Below, piece by piece: positions 36,209 to 48,889 of a DNA stretch of 64,000 nucleotides. The stretch is taken from assembly GCF_002906655.1 (NCBI RefSeq), contig NZ_CP025794.1, positions 806,001-870,000 on the forward strand, written 5' to 3'. The position numbers and the translations under genes are program-made. Position 1 is the first letter of the stretch. Every line of letters starts with the position of its first letter. This DNA comes from Vibrio hyugaensis (GTDB taxonomy: Bacteria; Pseudomonadota; Gammaproteobacteria; Enterobacterales; Vibrionaceae). The notes beneath the pieces are model-generated. The model had not been told where the DNA came from. It saw nothing but the letters and a program-made list of their open reading frames with translations, and searched no databases.

Positions 36209-37591
36209 CTATTTACGACGCCACGTTGTGCCTTCTGGACCATCTTCCAGAACAATGCCCATTTCCGTCAGCTTGTCACGAGCCATATCTGCGTTAGCCC
36301 AGTCTTTTGCTGCACGAGAGTCGTTACGTAGCTTAATTAGTGCTTCGATTTCAGCCACTTCATCGTCGTCGCCTGCATCGCCTTTTAGGAATGCTTCTGG
36401 ATCTTGGTGAAGAATACCGATCACGTCAGCCAGTTCACGCATTAGCGCACCTAACTCGCTCGCTTTCTCTAGGTTTTCTGTCTTCAGACGGTTTACTTCA
36501 CGCGCCATGTCAAACAGCACTGAGTAAGCTTCAGGTGTGTTGAAGTCATCGTTCATCGCCGCAGTAAAGCGAGTTACGTACTCTTCACCGCCCGCTGGTG
36601 CAGCATTTAGATCCAGACCACGTAGAGATGTGTATAGACGCTCAAGAGACGCGCGTGCTTGGTTTAGGTTATCTTCACTGTAGTTTAGCTGGCTACGGTA
36701 GTGACCAGACATAAGGAAGTAACGAACTGTCTCAGCATCGTAATGACCTAGAACGTCACGAATAGTAAAGAAGTTACCTAGAGACTTAGACATCTTCTCA
36801 CGATCTACCATTACCATGCCGCTGTGCATCCATGTGTTCACGTATTGCGTGTCATGAGCGCAGCATGATTGCGCGATTTCGTTCTCGTGGTGTGGGAACT
36901 GAAGGTCAGAACCGCCGCCATGAATATCGAAATGGTTACCTAGGATTGAAGAGTTCATTGCTGAACACTCGATATGCCAACCTGGACGACCCGCGCCCCA
37001 TGGCGACTCCCATGTTGGCTCACCTGGTTTAGACATTTTCCAAAGTACGAAGTCTAACGGGCTGCGCTTAGCGGTTTCGATGTCAACACGAGCACCTGCT
37101 TGCAGCTGATCAAGGTCTTGCTTAGAAAGCTTACCGTATTCGTTAAACTGACCAACCTCGAACATAACATCGCCATTGTCAGCAACGTAAGCAAAACCAC
37201 GCTCGATTAGCTTTTCAACCAATTCGATGATTTCTGCGATAAATTCAGTTGCACGAGGCTCAACGTCCGGACGCTTCATGTTTAGCGCATCAAAGTCCGC
37301 ATGCATTTCGCCGATTAAACGTTCAGTCAGAGAATCACAAGACTCACCATTTTCTGTTGCACGCTTGATGATTTTGTCATCAATATCAGTGATATTACGT
37401 ACAAATGTTAGATCGTAACCTAGGTAACGAAGGTAGCGAGAAACAACGTCAAAAGAAACAAACGTACGACCGTGACCAATGTGACAGAGATCGTAAATGG
37501 TAACTCCACAGACATACATGCCAACTTTGCCGGCTGTAATTGGTTTGAATTCCTCTTTCTGTCTTGTCAGTGTGTTATATATCTTTAACAT
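36209..37591 (-). CDS. cysS: Cysteinyl-tRNA synthetase
   Basis: This class I aminoacyl-tRNA synthetase charges tRNA-Cys; it is 460 residues, as in E. coli. The HIGH motif is HIGHGR near residue 37 and KMSKS is present as KMSKSLGN near residue 266. Zinc ligands are visible at Cys28 (VCGVTIYD), Cys209 (HIECSAM), His234 and Glu238 ([10 protein letters not shown]). The C-terminal anticodon-binding part ends GTTWRRK. The divergent neighbour is ppiB, as in many gammaproteobacteria. Confidence 0.97.
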   Translation of the reverse strand: MLKIYNTLTRQKEEFKPITAGKVGMYVCGVTIYDLCHIGHGRTFVSFDVVSRYLRYLGYDLTFVRNITDIDDKIIKRATENGESCDSLTERLIGEMHADFDALNMKRPDVEPRATEFIAEIIELVEKLIERGFAYVADNGDVMFEVGQFNEYGKLSKQDLDQLQAGARVDIETAKRSPLDFVLWKMSKPGEPTWESPWGAGRPGWHIECSAMNSSILGNHFDIHGGGSDLQFPHHENEIAQSCCAHDTQYVNTWMHSGMVMVDREKMSKSLGNFFTIRDVLGHYDAETVRYFLMSGHYRSQLNYSEDNLNQARASLERLYTSLRGLDLNAAPAGGEEYVTRFTAAMNDDFNTPEAYSVLFDMAREVNRLKTENLEKASELGALMRELADVIGILHQDPEAFLKGDAGDDDEVAEIEALIKLRNDSRAAKDWANADMARDKLTEMGIVLEDGPEGTTWRRK

Positions 37592-37795
37592 GATCTCTAT
37601 CTATGCTTGTGAATGAATTACGAGAACAAGGAGTATATCAACTCCGACCTTATTAGGTAATAGCAATTAACGGATAAAACGATAATCGGCTAAACTTCAA
37701 GCACAAAGCGTATATTTTGATGATCCTGAGTTTTCCATGCGTATTAACTTAGGCTAGAATCCCTCTTTGAATACAACATAGTAAAGGAAAGTAGC

Positions 37796-38290
37796 ATGAT
37801 CACCCTTCACACTAATTTTGGTGACATCAAGATTCAACTAAACGAAGATAAAGCGCCAGAAACAAGCGCAAACTTCCTTCAATACTGCCGCGACGGTTTC
37901 TACGACAACACACTTTTCCACCGTGTTATTGATGGCTTCATGATCCAAGGCGGCGGTATGGAGTCTGGTCTACGTGAAAAAGCGTCACGTGCACCTATCA
38001 AGAACGAAGCAAACAACGGTCTTAGCAACAAAGTGGGTACACTTGCTATGGCACGTACTATGGAGCCGCATTCAGCAAGCTCTCAGTTCTTCATCAACGT
38101 AAACAACAACACGTTCCTAGACTTCCGTAGCGAAAGCCTAGATGGTTGGGGTTACTGTGTATTCGGTGAAGTAATCGAAGGCATGGACATCGTAAACAAG
38201 ATCAAAGGCGTTAGCACTGGCTCTTACGGCATGCACCAAGATGTACCTCTAGAAGACGTAACGATCACTGGTACAACAATCGAAGAGTAA
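37796..38290 (+). CDS. ppiB: Peptidyl-prolyl cis-trans isomerase B (cyclophilin, cytoplasmic)
   Basis: This cytoplasmic cyclophilin of 164 residues accelerates proline isomerisation in folding. Active-site elements are [14 protein letters not shown] near residue 41 (Arg and Gln), [11 protein letters not shown] near residue 96 and a WGYCVFGEV segment with the Trp near 121. There is no signal peptide, which separates it from PpiA. AAAGGAAAG lies upstream of the ATG. It is followed by lpxH after a terminator-like hairpin, the usual order in this group. Confidence 0.95.
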   Translation: MITLHTNFGDIKIQLNEDKAPETSANFLQYCRDGFYDNTLFHRVIDGFMIQGGGMESGLREKASRAPIKNEANNGLSNKVGTLAMARTMEPHSASSQFFINVNNNTFLDFRSESLDGWGYCVFGEVIEGMDIVNKIKGVSTGSYGMHQDVPLEDVTITGTTIEE

Positions 38291-38321
38291 TTCGTACGAA
38301 TTACCAAAGAGATAAGTTAGT

Positions 38322-38346
38322 GGGGAGGCATCGCCTCCCCTTATTT
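38322..38346 (+). terminator. Hairpin between ppiB and lpxH
   Basis: GGGGAGGC-ATC-GCCTCCCC is followed by TTATTT and ends just before the lpxH ATG. It probably acts as a partial terminator, leaving lpxH no visible ribosome site of its own. Confidence 0.65.
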
Positions 38347-38348
38347 CT

Positions 38349-39086
38349 ATGACGACATTATTTATATCTGATCTTCACCTCGCCCCTTCCCGTCCGGACA
38401 TTACCGAATGCTTCGAGACTTTTATGCGAACAGAAGCCATCAAGGCTGAAGCCCTGTACGTACTTGGTGACTTATTCGAATTCTGGGTTGGCGATGATGA
38501 TAACACCCCTTTTGCAGACCAAATCCGTGCGGAATTTAAAACGCTAACGGATATGGGCGTCCCTGTTTATTTTATCCAAGGTAACCGAGACTTCTTATTG
38601 GGCAAACGCTTTTGTAAGGAAACGGGCATTACATTACTCGATGACGTATGCACGATTGATCTTTACGGCCAAAAAGCCGTCATTTTGCACGGCGACACCC
38701 TTTGCATTGACGACATCAAATACCAAGAGTTTCGCAAGACGGTTCACAAACCTTGGTTACAATGGCTTTTTAATCGTATTCCATGGTTTGTTAAAAAAAG
38801 AATTGTCTCTAAAGTTCAATCGGATATTCGCGATGACAAAAAGACTAAGTCTCTCGATATCATGGATGTGAATCAAGGTGAAGTTGAACACGTGCTGTCT
38901 CAGAATTGCGTCAACCTGATGATTCATGGGCACACTCATCGCCCAAATACACATTTTTTCGAGCTAAATGGTGTTAAAACCACTCGCATTGTCTTAGGTG
39001 ATTGGTATACCCAAGGTTCAGTTTTACAAGTAAATTCTGGTGGTTTTGACCTTCAAACACGGCCGTTTCACACAGAAATGAAGTAA
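38349..39086 (+). CDS. lpxH: UDP-2,3-diacylglucosamine hydrolase (lipid A synthesis)
   Basis: This metallophosphoesterase makes lipid X from UDP-diacylglucosamine at the inner face of the inner membrane. It is 245 residues. The metal-binding motifs are in order: SDLHL at residues 7-11, [11 protein letters not shown] near 40, GNRDFL near 78, HGDTLC near 113 and GHTHRP near 195. The ATG is four to ten bases after a strong hairpin, with no Shine-Dalgarno sequence, so translation may be weak or depend on unfolding of that stem. Confidence 0.95.
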   Translation: MTTLFISDLHLAPSRPDITECFETFMRTEAIKAEALYVLGDLFEFWVGDDDNTPFADQIRAEFKTLTDMGVPVYFIQGNRDFLLGKRFCKETGITLLDDVCTIDLYGQKAVILHGDTLCIDDIKYQEFRKTVHKPWLQWLFNRIPWFVKKRIVSKVQSDIRDDKKTKSLDIMDVNQGEVEHVLSQNCVNLMIHGHTHRPNTHFFELNGVKTTRIVLGDWYTQGSVLQVNSGGFDLQTRPFHTEMK

Positions 39087-39185
39087 AGCCTGCCAAGCAT
39101 GTAAAAGATTGACGCTCAAAGCATAGAAATTTTGCAGAAAATCGCTATCATCGTAATACTAAGTTAAACAGAACATAATACCGCA

Positions 39186-40400
39186 TTGAAGTATTCATAC
39201 GTAGCTCGCCAACCGATTCTGGATAGAGAAAAACGTACCATTGGGTACGAGCTTCTCTTTCGTGACGGTCCGAAAAATACCTTCCCAGAAGTAGAACCTG
39301 AGCTGGCTACTAGTCGACTTCTATCTGATCATTTCCTATCAACGCACTACAGCACACTGGGCGATAAACTTGGCTTTGTTAACTTTCCCTACCAAAGCTT
39401 AGTTAACCTTGTACCAACTTTATTCCCAAATGAATCCTTAGTGGTTGAAGTTCTCGAAGACTGTGAACCGACGGATGAGTTGTTGAATGCAATTAAACAC
39501 CTTCATGCTTCTGGCTATCGCGTAGCGTTAGATGACTTTGTTCCAACCAAAGCTTGGAAACGCTTCTTACCTTATGTCGCTATCATCAAATTCGACATTC
39601 GCTTAGTGCCAATAGACAAGGCCGCCATTTATATTCAAGCCCTGTCTCATTTTGATATTGATTTCTTGGCCGAGAAAGTTGAAACCTATGAAGAATTCGA
39701 GCAAGCAATGGACGCGGGTTTTAACTACTTTCAAGGGTACTTTTTTAGCAAACCAGAAATGATTCAGAAAAAACGCCTCAATCCAGCGTTTTTAACGGTG
39801 ATTCAGTTGTGTAAAGAAATTGCCGACAAGCCGATTAACTTTAACGAAGTCGAGCGTTTATTCTCTATCGACGTCACGCTGTCGTACAAGCTGCTGACTT
39901 ATGTCAATTCTGGCTACACGCTCACCACTAAGATCAAATCTTTCCGTCAAGCATTGGTTTATCTAGGCGAAGAACGTTTAAGACGCTTTATCTCTCTTGT
40001 TGCGATTGCTTCGGTACATGAAGACAAGCCTGACTCTCTATACTCATTAGCGATTCAACGCGCACGTATGTGTGAGATTTTGTTGAGCCAAATGAAAACC
40101 AAATATGACCCAGGTCAGGCATTTCTTACTGGAATGTTTTCACTGTTAGGCTCTCTCCTCGACCAACCTCTTGAAGATGTCATCAGTGATATCCCTGTCG
40201 ATGAAGAAATTAAACATGCCTTAACTGGACACAAAGGTGTTTTGGGTTACCTTCTCTCAATGATCATCGCTTATGAGAAAGCGGATTGGGTAACGACAGA
40301 GAAATATTGTAGCGCGCTCAAACTTACCGAACCACAACTCGCTAAAGCGTTCAACCAATCAACAGCATGGGCTCAAGAACTGCTGTCCCAAACGCCCTAA
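39186..40400 (+). CDS. EAL-HDOD two-domain signalling protein (YuxH/CdgJ type)
   Basis: The start is TTG (KYSYVARQPILDREKRTIGYELLF), required because no ATG lies nearby that keeps the conserved first strand; the ribosome site is weak. Residues 1-190 form an EAL-like domain. The EAL motif itself reads ELL, but the Glu is kept, as are Asn in GFVNF, Glu in VEVLED, DDF, IKFD, Lys and Glu in EKVE and QGYFFSKP, so catalysis is not excluded. Residues about 195-385 are an HDOD domain (LIQLCKEI, LSYKLLTYVNSGYTLTTKIKS) without an HD pair. It is 404 residues. Such proteins take part in c-di-GMP control of motility in Vibrio. It is a single gene with no close partner. Confidence 0.85.
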   Translation: MKYSYVARQPILDREKRTIGYELLFRDGPKNTFPEVEPELATSRLLSDHFLSTHYSTLGDKLGFVNFPYQSLVNLVPTLFPNESLVVEVLEDCEPTDELLNAIKHLHASGYRVALDDFVPTKAWKRFLPYVAIIKFDIRLVPIDKAAIYIQALSHFDIDFLAEKVETYEEFEQAMDAGFNYFQGYFFSKPEMIQKKRLNPAFLTVIQLCKEIADKPINFNEVERLFSIDVTLSYKLLTYVNSGYTLTTKIKSFRQALVYLGEERLRRFISLVAIASVHEDKPDSLYSLAIQRARMCEILLSQMKTKYDPGQAFLTGMFSLLGSLLDQPLEDVISDIPVDEEIKHALTGHKGVLGYLLSMIIAYEKADWVTTEKYCSALKLTEPQLAKAFNQSTAWAQELLSQTP

Positions 40401-40439
40401 ATCGCTATAATGCCCCAAAGAATACCGGCAACCTCACTG

Positions 40440-40493
40440 ATATACCCAAGTAACCTCTAGATGCTAGGTTCAGCGAGAATGACTTGGGTATAT
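40440..40493. repeat. 54-bp palindromic repeat, probably dispersed
   Basis: Perfect 12-base arms ATATACCCAAGT and ACTTGGGTATAT enclose a second inverted pair (AACCT/AGGTT). The layout is that of the short palindromic repeats scattered in Vibrio genomes between genes; only one full copy is in this window. Confidence 0.75.
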
Positions 40494-40537
40494 AAGGTTG
40501 TTTGTTTTTACCGCTTAATTAATCGAGATTTCATTTT

Positions 40538-41047
40538 ATGGCTTCTTCTTGTCCTTGCGGCTCTAACCGCACCTACCAACAGTGTTGTGAAATTGCCCAC
40601 AATAACCATGCTGACGTCACCAATCCTGAGCAGTTAATGCGCTCTCGTTACAGTGCGCATGTGTTAGGTCTCGTGGATTACGTAGTAAACACGTATCACC
40701 CAAGCTGTAATGCAGAAGAGCAACGTGAAGGCATCGCCCAGTCCATCGGCAGCGATTGGTGCAAGCTTGAAGTCGTGAAAACAGAAGCTGGTAGCAACGA
40801 GAATGAAGGCTTTGTTGAGTTTGACGCTTATTTTGATGAAGAAGGCAAACGTTACTGTATGACAGAGCGTTCTCGCTTCGTGAAAGAAGATGGGCTTTGG
40901 TACTACATTGACGGCACATTTCCAGAAGACGAGAAAGAGCCTGAACAAGATCCTCGCTTAAGCCAACCAGTAAGCAGCCTAAAGGTCGGTCGTAACGATC
41001 CGTGTATCTGTGGAAGTGGTAAGAAATTTAAGAAGTGTTGTGGGTAA
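40538..41047 (+). CDS. ychJ: YchJ-family protein with two SEC-C motifs
   Basis: The 169-residue product (UPF0225) has a zinc-binding SEC-C motif at each end: [14 protein letters not shown] at residues 5-18 and [14 protein letters not shown] at the C terminus. Between them is an NTF2-like fold ([23 protein letters not shown], ... [14 protein letters not shown], ... GLWYYIDG). The family has no firm role; SEC-C motifs bind zinc and, in SecA, SecB. It is cytoplasmic and alone in its unit. Confidence 0.9.
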   Translation: MASSCPCGSNRTYQQCCEIAHNNHADVTNPEQLMRSRYSAHVLGLVDYVVNTYHPSCNAEEQREGIAQSIGSDWCKLEVVKTEAGSNENEGFVEFDAYFDEEGKRYCMTERSRFVKEDGLWYYIDGTFPEDEKEPEQDPRLSQPVSSLKVGRNDPCICGSGKKFKKCCG

Positions 41048-41084
41048 TCGCACCCACGCCTAGCTTATTAAGCCCGCTTTAATG

Positions 41085-41245
41085 AGATTCCTGATCTCGC
41101 CTAGGCTCGTCGGAATGACGTGAAGTGTTCTTCGATTTGAAATAAGTAACGCGGTCTCAAGTACCGTTACAAAATATATCGTCATTCTCAACAACGAAGA
41201 AGGAGCATGAATCAGAACCTAATCACCGTGGGTTCTGCTGTCAGG
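41085..41245. repeat. Intergenic repeat-like region with inverted GAATGACG
   Basis: GGAATGACG (about 41110) and CGTCATTCT (about 41180) face each other, with GAGATTCCTGATCTCG just upstream. The style is that of interspersed noncoding repeats in Vibrio. No gene was seen between ychJ and hisIE. Confidence 0.45.
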
Positions 41246-41274
41246 TTTCCCCATCGAATCAAGAATATTAAATT

Positions 41275-41311
41275 AAAAAAGCCCCTAGGCTCTTGAGTCA
41301 TAGGGGCTTTC
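41275..41311. terminator. Terminator of the his operon
   Basis: AAAGCCCCTA and TAGGGGCTTT with a smaller GCTC/GAG stem in the loop; A-run upstream serves the minus strand. Confidence 0.85.
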
Positions 41312-41328
41312 ACTTATCTATAGCAAGC

Positions 41329-41960
41329 TTATTTATGACGCTCTTTCAGTTTATTCACTACGTCATTCATCGATAGGCCTTGGTCTTGAAGCAATACCAT
41401 TAAGTGGTAAATCAAGTCTGCCGATTCACACACTAACTCCGCCTTATCGCCCGACGTCGCCGCAAGCGCGACTTCAACGCCTTCTTCGCCCACTTTTTGC
41501 GAAATACGCTTGGTGCCACGGGCATAAAGACTGGCAGTATAAGAGGAATCTGGGTCGGCACTCTTGCGGGCAGCCAGTAGCTGCTCAAGTTGATGAAGCC
41601 ACACCATTTGTGACTCCTCTTGAGGGTCCACATCCCAGCAAGTTGTGTTACCCAAGTGACACGTAGGACCAATGGGATTCACTTTCACCAATAGCGTGTC
41701 GTTGTCACAATCGAGCTGCATGTTCACCAATTGCAATACGTTGCCAGAGGTTTCACCTTTCGTCCAAAGACGCTGTTTAGTACGAGAGAAGAAAGTCACT
41801 TGACCTGTTTCGCTCGTTTTTGCTAACGCATCTTGGTTCATGTAACCCATCATCAGCACTTGGCTTGATTGGAAATCTTGTACGATGGCAGGGACCAGAC
41901 CATCCACCTTTTCCCAGTTGATTCGCTCAGCTAGCGAACTTACTTCGGCGGCTTTTACAC

Positions 41961-41964
<4 letters not shown>
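41329..41964 (-). CDS. hisI: Bifunctional phosphoribosyl-AMP cyclohydrolase / phosphoribosyl-ATP pyrophosphatase
   Basis: This enzyme carries out steps 2 and 3 of histidine synthesis in one 211-residue chain (also called hisIE). The N-terminal cyclohydrolase part has the zinc/metal residues in [11 protein letters not shown] and [12 protein letters not shown] (residues about 80-105). The C-terminal MazG-like pyrophosphatase starts near residue 115 and includes [10 protein letters not shown] and [13 protein letters not shown]. It is the last gene of the operon and overlaps hisF by four bases (ATGA). Confidence 0.96.
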
Positions 41965-43465
<1,501 letters not shown>

Positions 43466-44080
43466 TTATAATTCTAAGAAGTTTTGAATAAGCTTCGCGC
43501 CCGCTTTTGAAGAACGCTCAGGGTGGAATTGCACACCATAGTAGTTGCCGCTTTGTACTGCTGCTGTGAACGGGTTACCGTACTCACATTCCGCAATAGT
43601 GTAATCCCCAACAGGCATTGCAAAACTGTGCACGAAGTAAAAGTACTCACCTTCTTCGATACCTTTGAAAAGTGGGTTACCTGCTTTTGCAGACACCGTG
43701 TTCCAGCCCATATGCGGCAGCGGTAAGTCGCCAGTCTGTAGCAACTTCACTTCGCCATCACAAAGTCCAAGACACTCAACTAACTCGTCGGCTTTCTGCC
43801 CTTTCTCTTGAGACACTTTGCCCAACAGTTGCATGCCTAAACAGATGCCTAACAGCGGCTTCTCTACCTGTTTTACCAAGCTGATAAGATCGCGCTCTTC
43901 TAGGTTCTTCATCGCTTCACTGGCGGTTCCCACCCCCGGTAGGAATAGCTTGTCAGCCGCCAATACAACTTGTGGATCTTTTGAAATCGTTACGTCATAA
44001 CCTAGGCGTTCAATAGCAAACTTCACCGAAGAGACGTTGGCACAGCCAGTATCGATAATGACAACTTTCTGTTCTGTCAC
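43466..44080 (-). CDS. hisH: Imidazole glycerol phosphate synthase, glutaminase subunit
   Basis: This class I glutamine amidotransferase supplies ammonia to HisF. It is 204 residues with a GTG start after AAGGAG. The catalytic triad is visible: Cys in [11 protein letters not shown] near residue 83, and His and Glu in [11 protein letters not shown] near residue 186. The oxyanion strand is LPGVGTA. Confidence 0.97.
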   Translation of the reverse strand: MTEQKVVIIDTGCANVSSVKFAIERLGYDVTISKDPQVVLAADKLFLPGVGTASEAMKNLEERDLISLVKQVEKPLLGICLGMQLLGKVSQEKGQKADELVECLGLCDGEVKLLQTGDLPLPHMGWNTVSAKAGNPLFKGIEEGEYFYFVHSFAMPVGDYTIAECEYGNPFTAAVQSGNYYGVQFHPERSSKAGAKLIQNFLEL

Positions 44081-44106
44081 TGTTTTTCTCCTTGCTAACG
44101 TTAGCC

Positions 44107-45180
44107 TTAAAGTACGCCTTTACTACTTGGTAGCTCAGTGCCTTCTACTTTGATTGCTTGGCGCAAAGTACGACCAAACGCTTTAAATAGGCTCTCAATG
44201 ATGTGGTGATCATTGTTGCCCGCAGAAGAAAGGTGCAACGTACATGCTAATGTGTCAGTCAGAGAGCGGAAGAAGTGAACCACCATCTCTGTTGAAAGGT
44301 CACCCACTTGCTCACGGCTAAACTGCGCGTCAAACTTAAGGTAAGGACGACCAGATAGGTCTAGTGCACATTGTGCCAAACACTCATCCATTGGCAGGCT
44401 AAAGCCAAAACGACCAATACCACGTTTGTCACCCAGTGCTTCTTTCAACGCTTGACCCAACGCAAGAGCGGTATCTTCTACTGTGTGGTGATCATCAATG
44501 TGCAGGTCACCTTCCACTTTACACACCATTTGGAATCCGCCGTGCGTCGCGATTTGATCCAGCATGTGATCAAAGAAGCCAAGACCTGTAGAGATGTCAT
44601 TACCGCCTTGCTCATCAAGATTAACGAATACTTTGATGTCCGTTTCTTTTGTGGTGCGAACCACTTCAGCAACGCGCGCCTTCACAGTCAGATCTTTAAG
44701 GATCTGTTTCCAACCCATGGTTTCTGGGTTGTATTGAATGCCACGAATTGCCATATTTTCTGCAAGTTGAAGATCAGTTTGACGATCGCCAATCACAACG
44801 GAGTTTTGGAAATCAACTTTGCCACCTTGAAGGTAATCTTTTACCAAGCCTAATTTAGGCTTGCGGCAAGAGCAGTTATCTTCATCGAAGTGAGGACAAA
44901 TCAGCACGTCATCGAACTTCACACCCTGAGATTCAAAAATCTCCATCATCATGTTGTGTGGAGCGTCAAAATCTTCTTGTGGGTAGCTGTCGGTACCTAA
45001 ACCATCTTGGTTCGTTACCATAACTAGGCGGTATCCAGCATCCTGCAACGACAACAGGCTTGGGATAACAAATGGCTCTAGCTTTAGTTTGTCTAAACGG
45101 TCTACTTGAAAATCAATCGGCGGCTCAACAATTAAGGTGCCATCACGATCAATAAAAAGGATTTTTTGTTGTTTGCTCAC
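44107..45180 (-). CDS. hisB: Bifunctional histidinol-phosphatase / imidazoleglycerol-phosphate dehydratase
   Basis: This enzyme covers steps 6 and 8 of histidine synthesis in 357 residues, with a GTG start and AAGGAAG upstream. The N-terminal HAD phosphatase has [10 protein letters not shown] at residue 11, a zinc site [15 protein letters not shown] near residue 95 and GDRQTD. The dehydratase part begins near residue 168 and has the metal-binding HxxHH-type motifs [26 protein letters not shown] and [15 protein letters not shown]. The 71-base gap after hisC holds a GCTC/GAGC hairpin. Confidence 0.97.
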   Translation of the reverse strand: MSKQQKILFIDRDGTLIVEPPIDFQVDRLDKLKLEPFVIPSLLSLQDAGYRLVMVTNQDGLGTDSYPQEDFDAPHNMMMEIFESQGVKFDDVLICPHFDEDNCSCRKPKLGLVKDYLQGGKVDFQNSVVIGDRQTDLQLAENMAIRGIQYNPETMGWKQILKDLTVKARVAEVVRTTKETDIKVFVNLDEQGGNDISTGLGFFDHMLDQIATHGGFQMVCKVEGDLHIDDHHTVEDTALALGQALKEALGDKRGIGRFGFSLPMDECLAQCALDLSGRPYLKFDAQFSREQVGDLSTEMVVHFFRSLTDTLACTLHLSSAGNNDHHIIESLFKAFGRTLRQAIKVEGTELPSSKGVL

Positions 45181-45251
45181 TCGAGAACTTCCTTATTGCT
45201 ATTCTTTTGGCGCTCCCGCTATTGAGCGAGAGCGATTAATTTTGTATCTGC

Positions 45252-46304
<1,053 letters not shown>

Positions 46305-47615
46305 TTACTTAGCTGCCAGTTTTTCTGTGCGGGTTAGTTTCTCAGTACGGATTGTCACTGCACGTTTGTGCGCATCCAGACCTTCTGCTTCCGCCATCGT
46401 TACCACTGTTGGCGCAAGGTTCTTTAGACCATCAGCAGACAGTTCTTGAACCGTCATGCGTTTCGAGAAGTCCGCTAAGCCTAAGCTTGAATACGTGCGT
46501 GTGTAGCCGTAAGTAGGAAGAACGTGGTTCGTGCCCGATGCGTAATCACCTGCTGATTCAGGCGACCAATCACCTAGGAAGATGGAACCTGCGTTGTCGA
46601 GTAGAGGTAGAAGCTCGCGAGGATTCTTCGTCTGAACAATCAAGTGCTCAGGACCGTAGTAATTTGAAATCGAAATCGATTGAGTGAGAGACTCAGCAAT
46701 GATGATCAAGCTTGACGCCAATGCTTGTTCCGCGATCTCCGCACGAGATAACTCTTTAAGCTGACGTTGAACCGCATCCGTCACTTGATCCGCAATAACA
46801 GGAGAAGGAGTCACAAGTACCACTTGAGAATCAGGACCGTGCTCTGCTTGGCTCAAAAGATCCGCAGCGATAAAGTCTGCATCTGCGGTTTCATCAGCAA
46901 TCACAAGCACTTCAGATGGACCTGCTGGCATATCAATCGCAGCACCGCGGAAATCATTACTCACCTGACGTTTTGCTTCTGTCACGTAAGCGTTACCTGG
47001 ACCAAAGATCTTATCAACTTTAGATACGGTTTCTGTTCCGTAAGCCATTGCAGCGACGGCTTGACCACCACCAACGTTGTACACTTCATCAATGCCGCAC
47101 AGTTTGGCTACGTACAGAATCTCGTCAGCGATTGGCGGTGGAGAGCAAAGCACCACTTTACGACAACCTGCAATTTTTGCAGGAACGCCGAGCATTAGAA
47201 CAGTCGAAGGCAATGGCGCACTACCGCCAGGAATGTACAAACCCACTTTTTGAATTGGGCGCGTTACCTGCTCACAAAGGACACCCGGCTGAGTTTCTAC
47301 TTTAATTGGTTGTGGCTTTTGTGCTTTATGAAACTTCGAGATATTCTCATAAGCTTGCTCAAGCGCATTCTTCATTTTTTCAGAAAGACGCGCTGAAGCT
47401 TCATCAATTTCTTGAGCCGATACACGAATAGACTCCGGTTTCACACGGTCAAACTTCTCAGTCAGCTCTAATAATGCAGCATCACCATCTTTACGAACCT
47501 TCGCGATTACTTCAGAAACCGCTGCAGTGATGTTGGCACCTTCCGCAATTGCAGGGCGCTCTAGAATCGAATCTTGCTGGGTTTCACTTAACGATTGCCA
47601 TACGACTGTTCTCAT
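46305..47615 (-). CDS. hisD: Histidinol dehydrogenase
   Basis: This zinc enzyme oxidises histidinol to histidine in two NAD-dependent steps. It is 436 residues. The signature [19 protein letters not shown] lies near residue 227; zinc and catalytic residues are in [13 protein letters not shown] (Gln, His) and [10 protein letters not shown] (Glu, His). It is five bases after hisG. Confidence 0.97.
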   Translation of the reverse strand: MRTVVWQSLSETQQDSILERPAIAEGANITAAVSEVIAKVRKDGDAALLELTEKFDRVKPESIRVSAQEIDEASARLSEKMKNALEQAYENISKFHKAQKPQPIKVETQPGVLCEQVTRPIQKVGLYIPGGSAPLPSTVLMLGVPAKIAGCRKVVLCSPPPIADEILYVAKLCGIDEVYNVGGGQAVAAMAYGTETVSKVDKIFGPGNAYVTEAKRQVSNDFRGAAIDMPAGPSEVLVIADETADADFIAADLLSQAEHGPDSQVVLVTPSPVIADQVTDAVQRQLKELSRAEIAEQALASSLIIIAESLTQSISISNYYGPEHLIVQTKNPRELLPLLDNAGSIFLGDWSPESAGDYASGTNHVLPTYGYTRTYSSLGLADFSKRMTVQELSADGLKNLAPTVVTMAEAEGLDAHKRAVTIRTEKLTRTEKLAAK

Positions 47616-47620
47616 TGCAA

Positions 47621-48517
47621 TTACTCCATCATTTTTTCAATTGGTAGTACTAGAATTGAGCTCGCACCCAGTTCCTTTAGCTGTTCCATGGTTTCCCAGA
47701 ACAAGTTTTCAGTACTTACCAAATGAACCGCAACTTTTTGCTTGTCAGCAGATAGAGGCAATACCGTTGGGTCTTCTGCACCCGGTAATAGAGACTTAAT
47801 TTGCTCAAGCTTCTCAGCAGGCGCATGTAGCATGATGTATTTTGATTCTTTTGCTTGCTGCACGCCTTGCATACGAGTCAATAGCTTATCGATAAGCGCA
47901 ACTTTATCGGCGTCAAACTCACCTTTGCGTTGAATTAACGTTGCCTTCGACTTAAAGATAACTTCGGCTTCTTTTAGACCATTGGCTTCTAGCGTAGCGC
48001 CAGTAGAAACCAAGTCAGCGATAGCATCTGCTAGACCAGCTCGAGGCGCAACTTCTACAGAGCCTGTCAGCATACAAGTTGAGAACGGTACACCCGCGTC
48101 ATCCATGTAAGCTTTAAGCAGTTGAGGGTAAGTCGTTGCGATGCGTTTGCCTGCTAGATCTTGAGGACCGTTATATTCTTCGTCTTTGTCGATTGCGATA
48201 GACAAACGGCACCCGCCAAAATCAAGACGACGAAGCTGAACAAAATCATAAGGTTCGCCCAAAGCTTTACGGTCTAAACGAACTTCTTCTAATTCATTCT
48301 CACCAATAAAACCTAGGTCAACAACACCATCCATAATTAAACCTGGGATGTCATCATCACGAACTAATAACAAATCAATTGGCATATTTTCAGAATGAAC
48401 GACCAGACGCTCACCCATTACATTGAATTTCACACCACACTTTTTCAATAGAGCTTGGCTCTCTTTACTTAAGCGGCCTTTTTTCTGAATTGCGATTCTT
48501 AAGCGTTGTGTTTGCAT
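47621..48517 (-). CDS. hisG: ATP phosphoribosyltransferase (long form)
   Basis: This enzyme carries out the first committed step of histidine synthesis and is feedback-inhibited by histidine. The 298-residue long form includes the C-terminal ACT-like regulatory domain (from about residue 225, with ends such as [14 protein letters not shown]), so no HisZ is needed. The phosphoribosyl-binding loop is [14 protein letters not shown] near residue 167. It is the first structural gene after the attenuator. Confidence 0.97.
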   Translation of the reverse strand: MQTQRLRIAIQKKGRLSKESQALLKKCGVKFNVMGERLVVHSENMPIDLLLVRDDDIPGLIMDGVVDLGFIGENELEEVRLDRKALGEPYDFVQLRRLDFGGCRLSIAIDKDEEYNGPQDLAGKRIATTYPQLLKAYMDDAGVPFSTCMLTGSVEVAPRAGLADAIADLVSTGATLEANGLKEAEVIFKSKATLIQRKGEFDADKVALIDKLLTRMQGVQQAKESKYIMLHAPAEKLEQIKSLLPGAEDPTVLPLSADKQKVAVHLVSTENLFWETMEQLKELGASSILVLPIEKMME

Positions 48518-48573
48518 TGCTTTATCCCTGTGCCAGATTCGATAATCTAAATATTTTATAAACCAGTAAAACT

Positions 48574-48610
48574 AAAAAACCCTCGAGAGATTTTGGTCTC
48601 CCGAGGGTTT
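48574..48610 (-). promoter_or_regulatory. Attenuator terminator of the his operon
   Basis: On the minus strand AAACCCTCGGGAGA and TCTCTCGAGGGTTT form a stem with an AAAA-containing loop, followed by TTTTTT. Between this and the leader are several CGGGAG/CTCCCG segments (48620-48680) that can form alternative stems, as needed for attenuation. Confidence 0.88.
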
Positions 48611-48684
48611 GAAATCTGTTTACACTTTGATTTTCACCTCCGGGAGTATCCTGTCTCCCGGGTATGCGCGCATCTCCCGAAAGA

Positions 48685-48732
48685 CTAAATTGGGTGATGA
48701 TGGTGATGAATGTTCATTACAAAATTGCGCAT
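48685..48732 (-). CDS. hisL: his operon leader peptide
   Basis: The frame reads MRNFVMNIHHHHHPI: 15 residues with five consecutive His codons just before the end, the hallmark of a his attenuation leader. Scarce charged tRNA-His would stall ribosomes there and favour the antiterminator. An internal ATG at 48717 could also be the start; neither has a strong ribosome site. It lies about 110 bases upstream of the terminator stem. Confidence 0.9.
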   Translation of the reverse strand: MRNFVMNIHHHHHPI

Positions 48733-48842
48733 ACTTATTTCAAGGCTCGTCTTAGTTGCTTTGTTAGTAACCACACTAACCAAGCTGATTCTTTTTTTCA
48801 ACCCTTAATTTTAAAAAAAATCGAATTGTATAATACAAATAA

Positions 48843-48872
48843 AAAAGGAGGCCGAAGCCTCCTTTTATTTTA
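48843..48872 (-). terminator. Terminator of the NhaC-family gene
   Basis: AAAAGGAGGC-CGAA-GCCTCCTTTT, with T and A runs on both strands. Confidence 0.88.
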
Positions 48873-48889
48873 TGTTAATTATCAAGCAA

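Noticed and set aside
44371..44853. Plus-strand frame of 160 codons inside hisB
   Set aside because: It is an antisense shadow of a well-supported enzyme gene and has no signal of its own.
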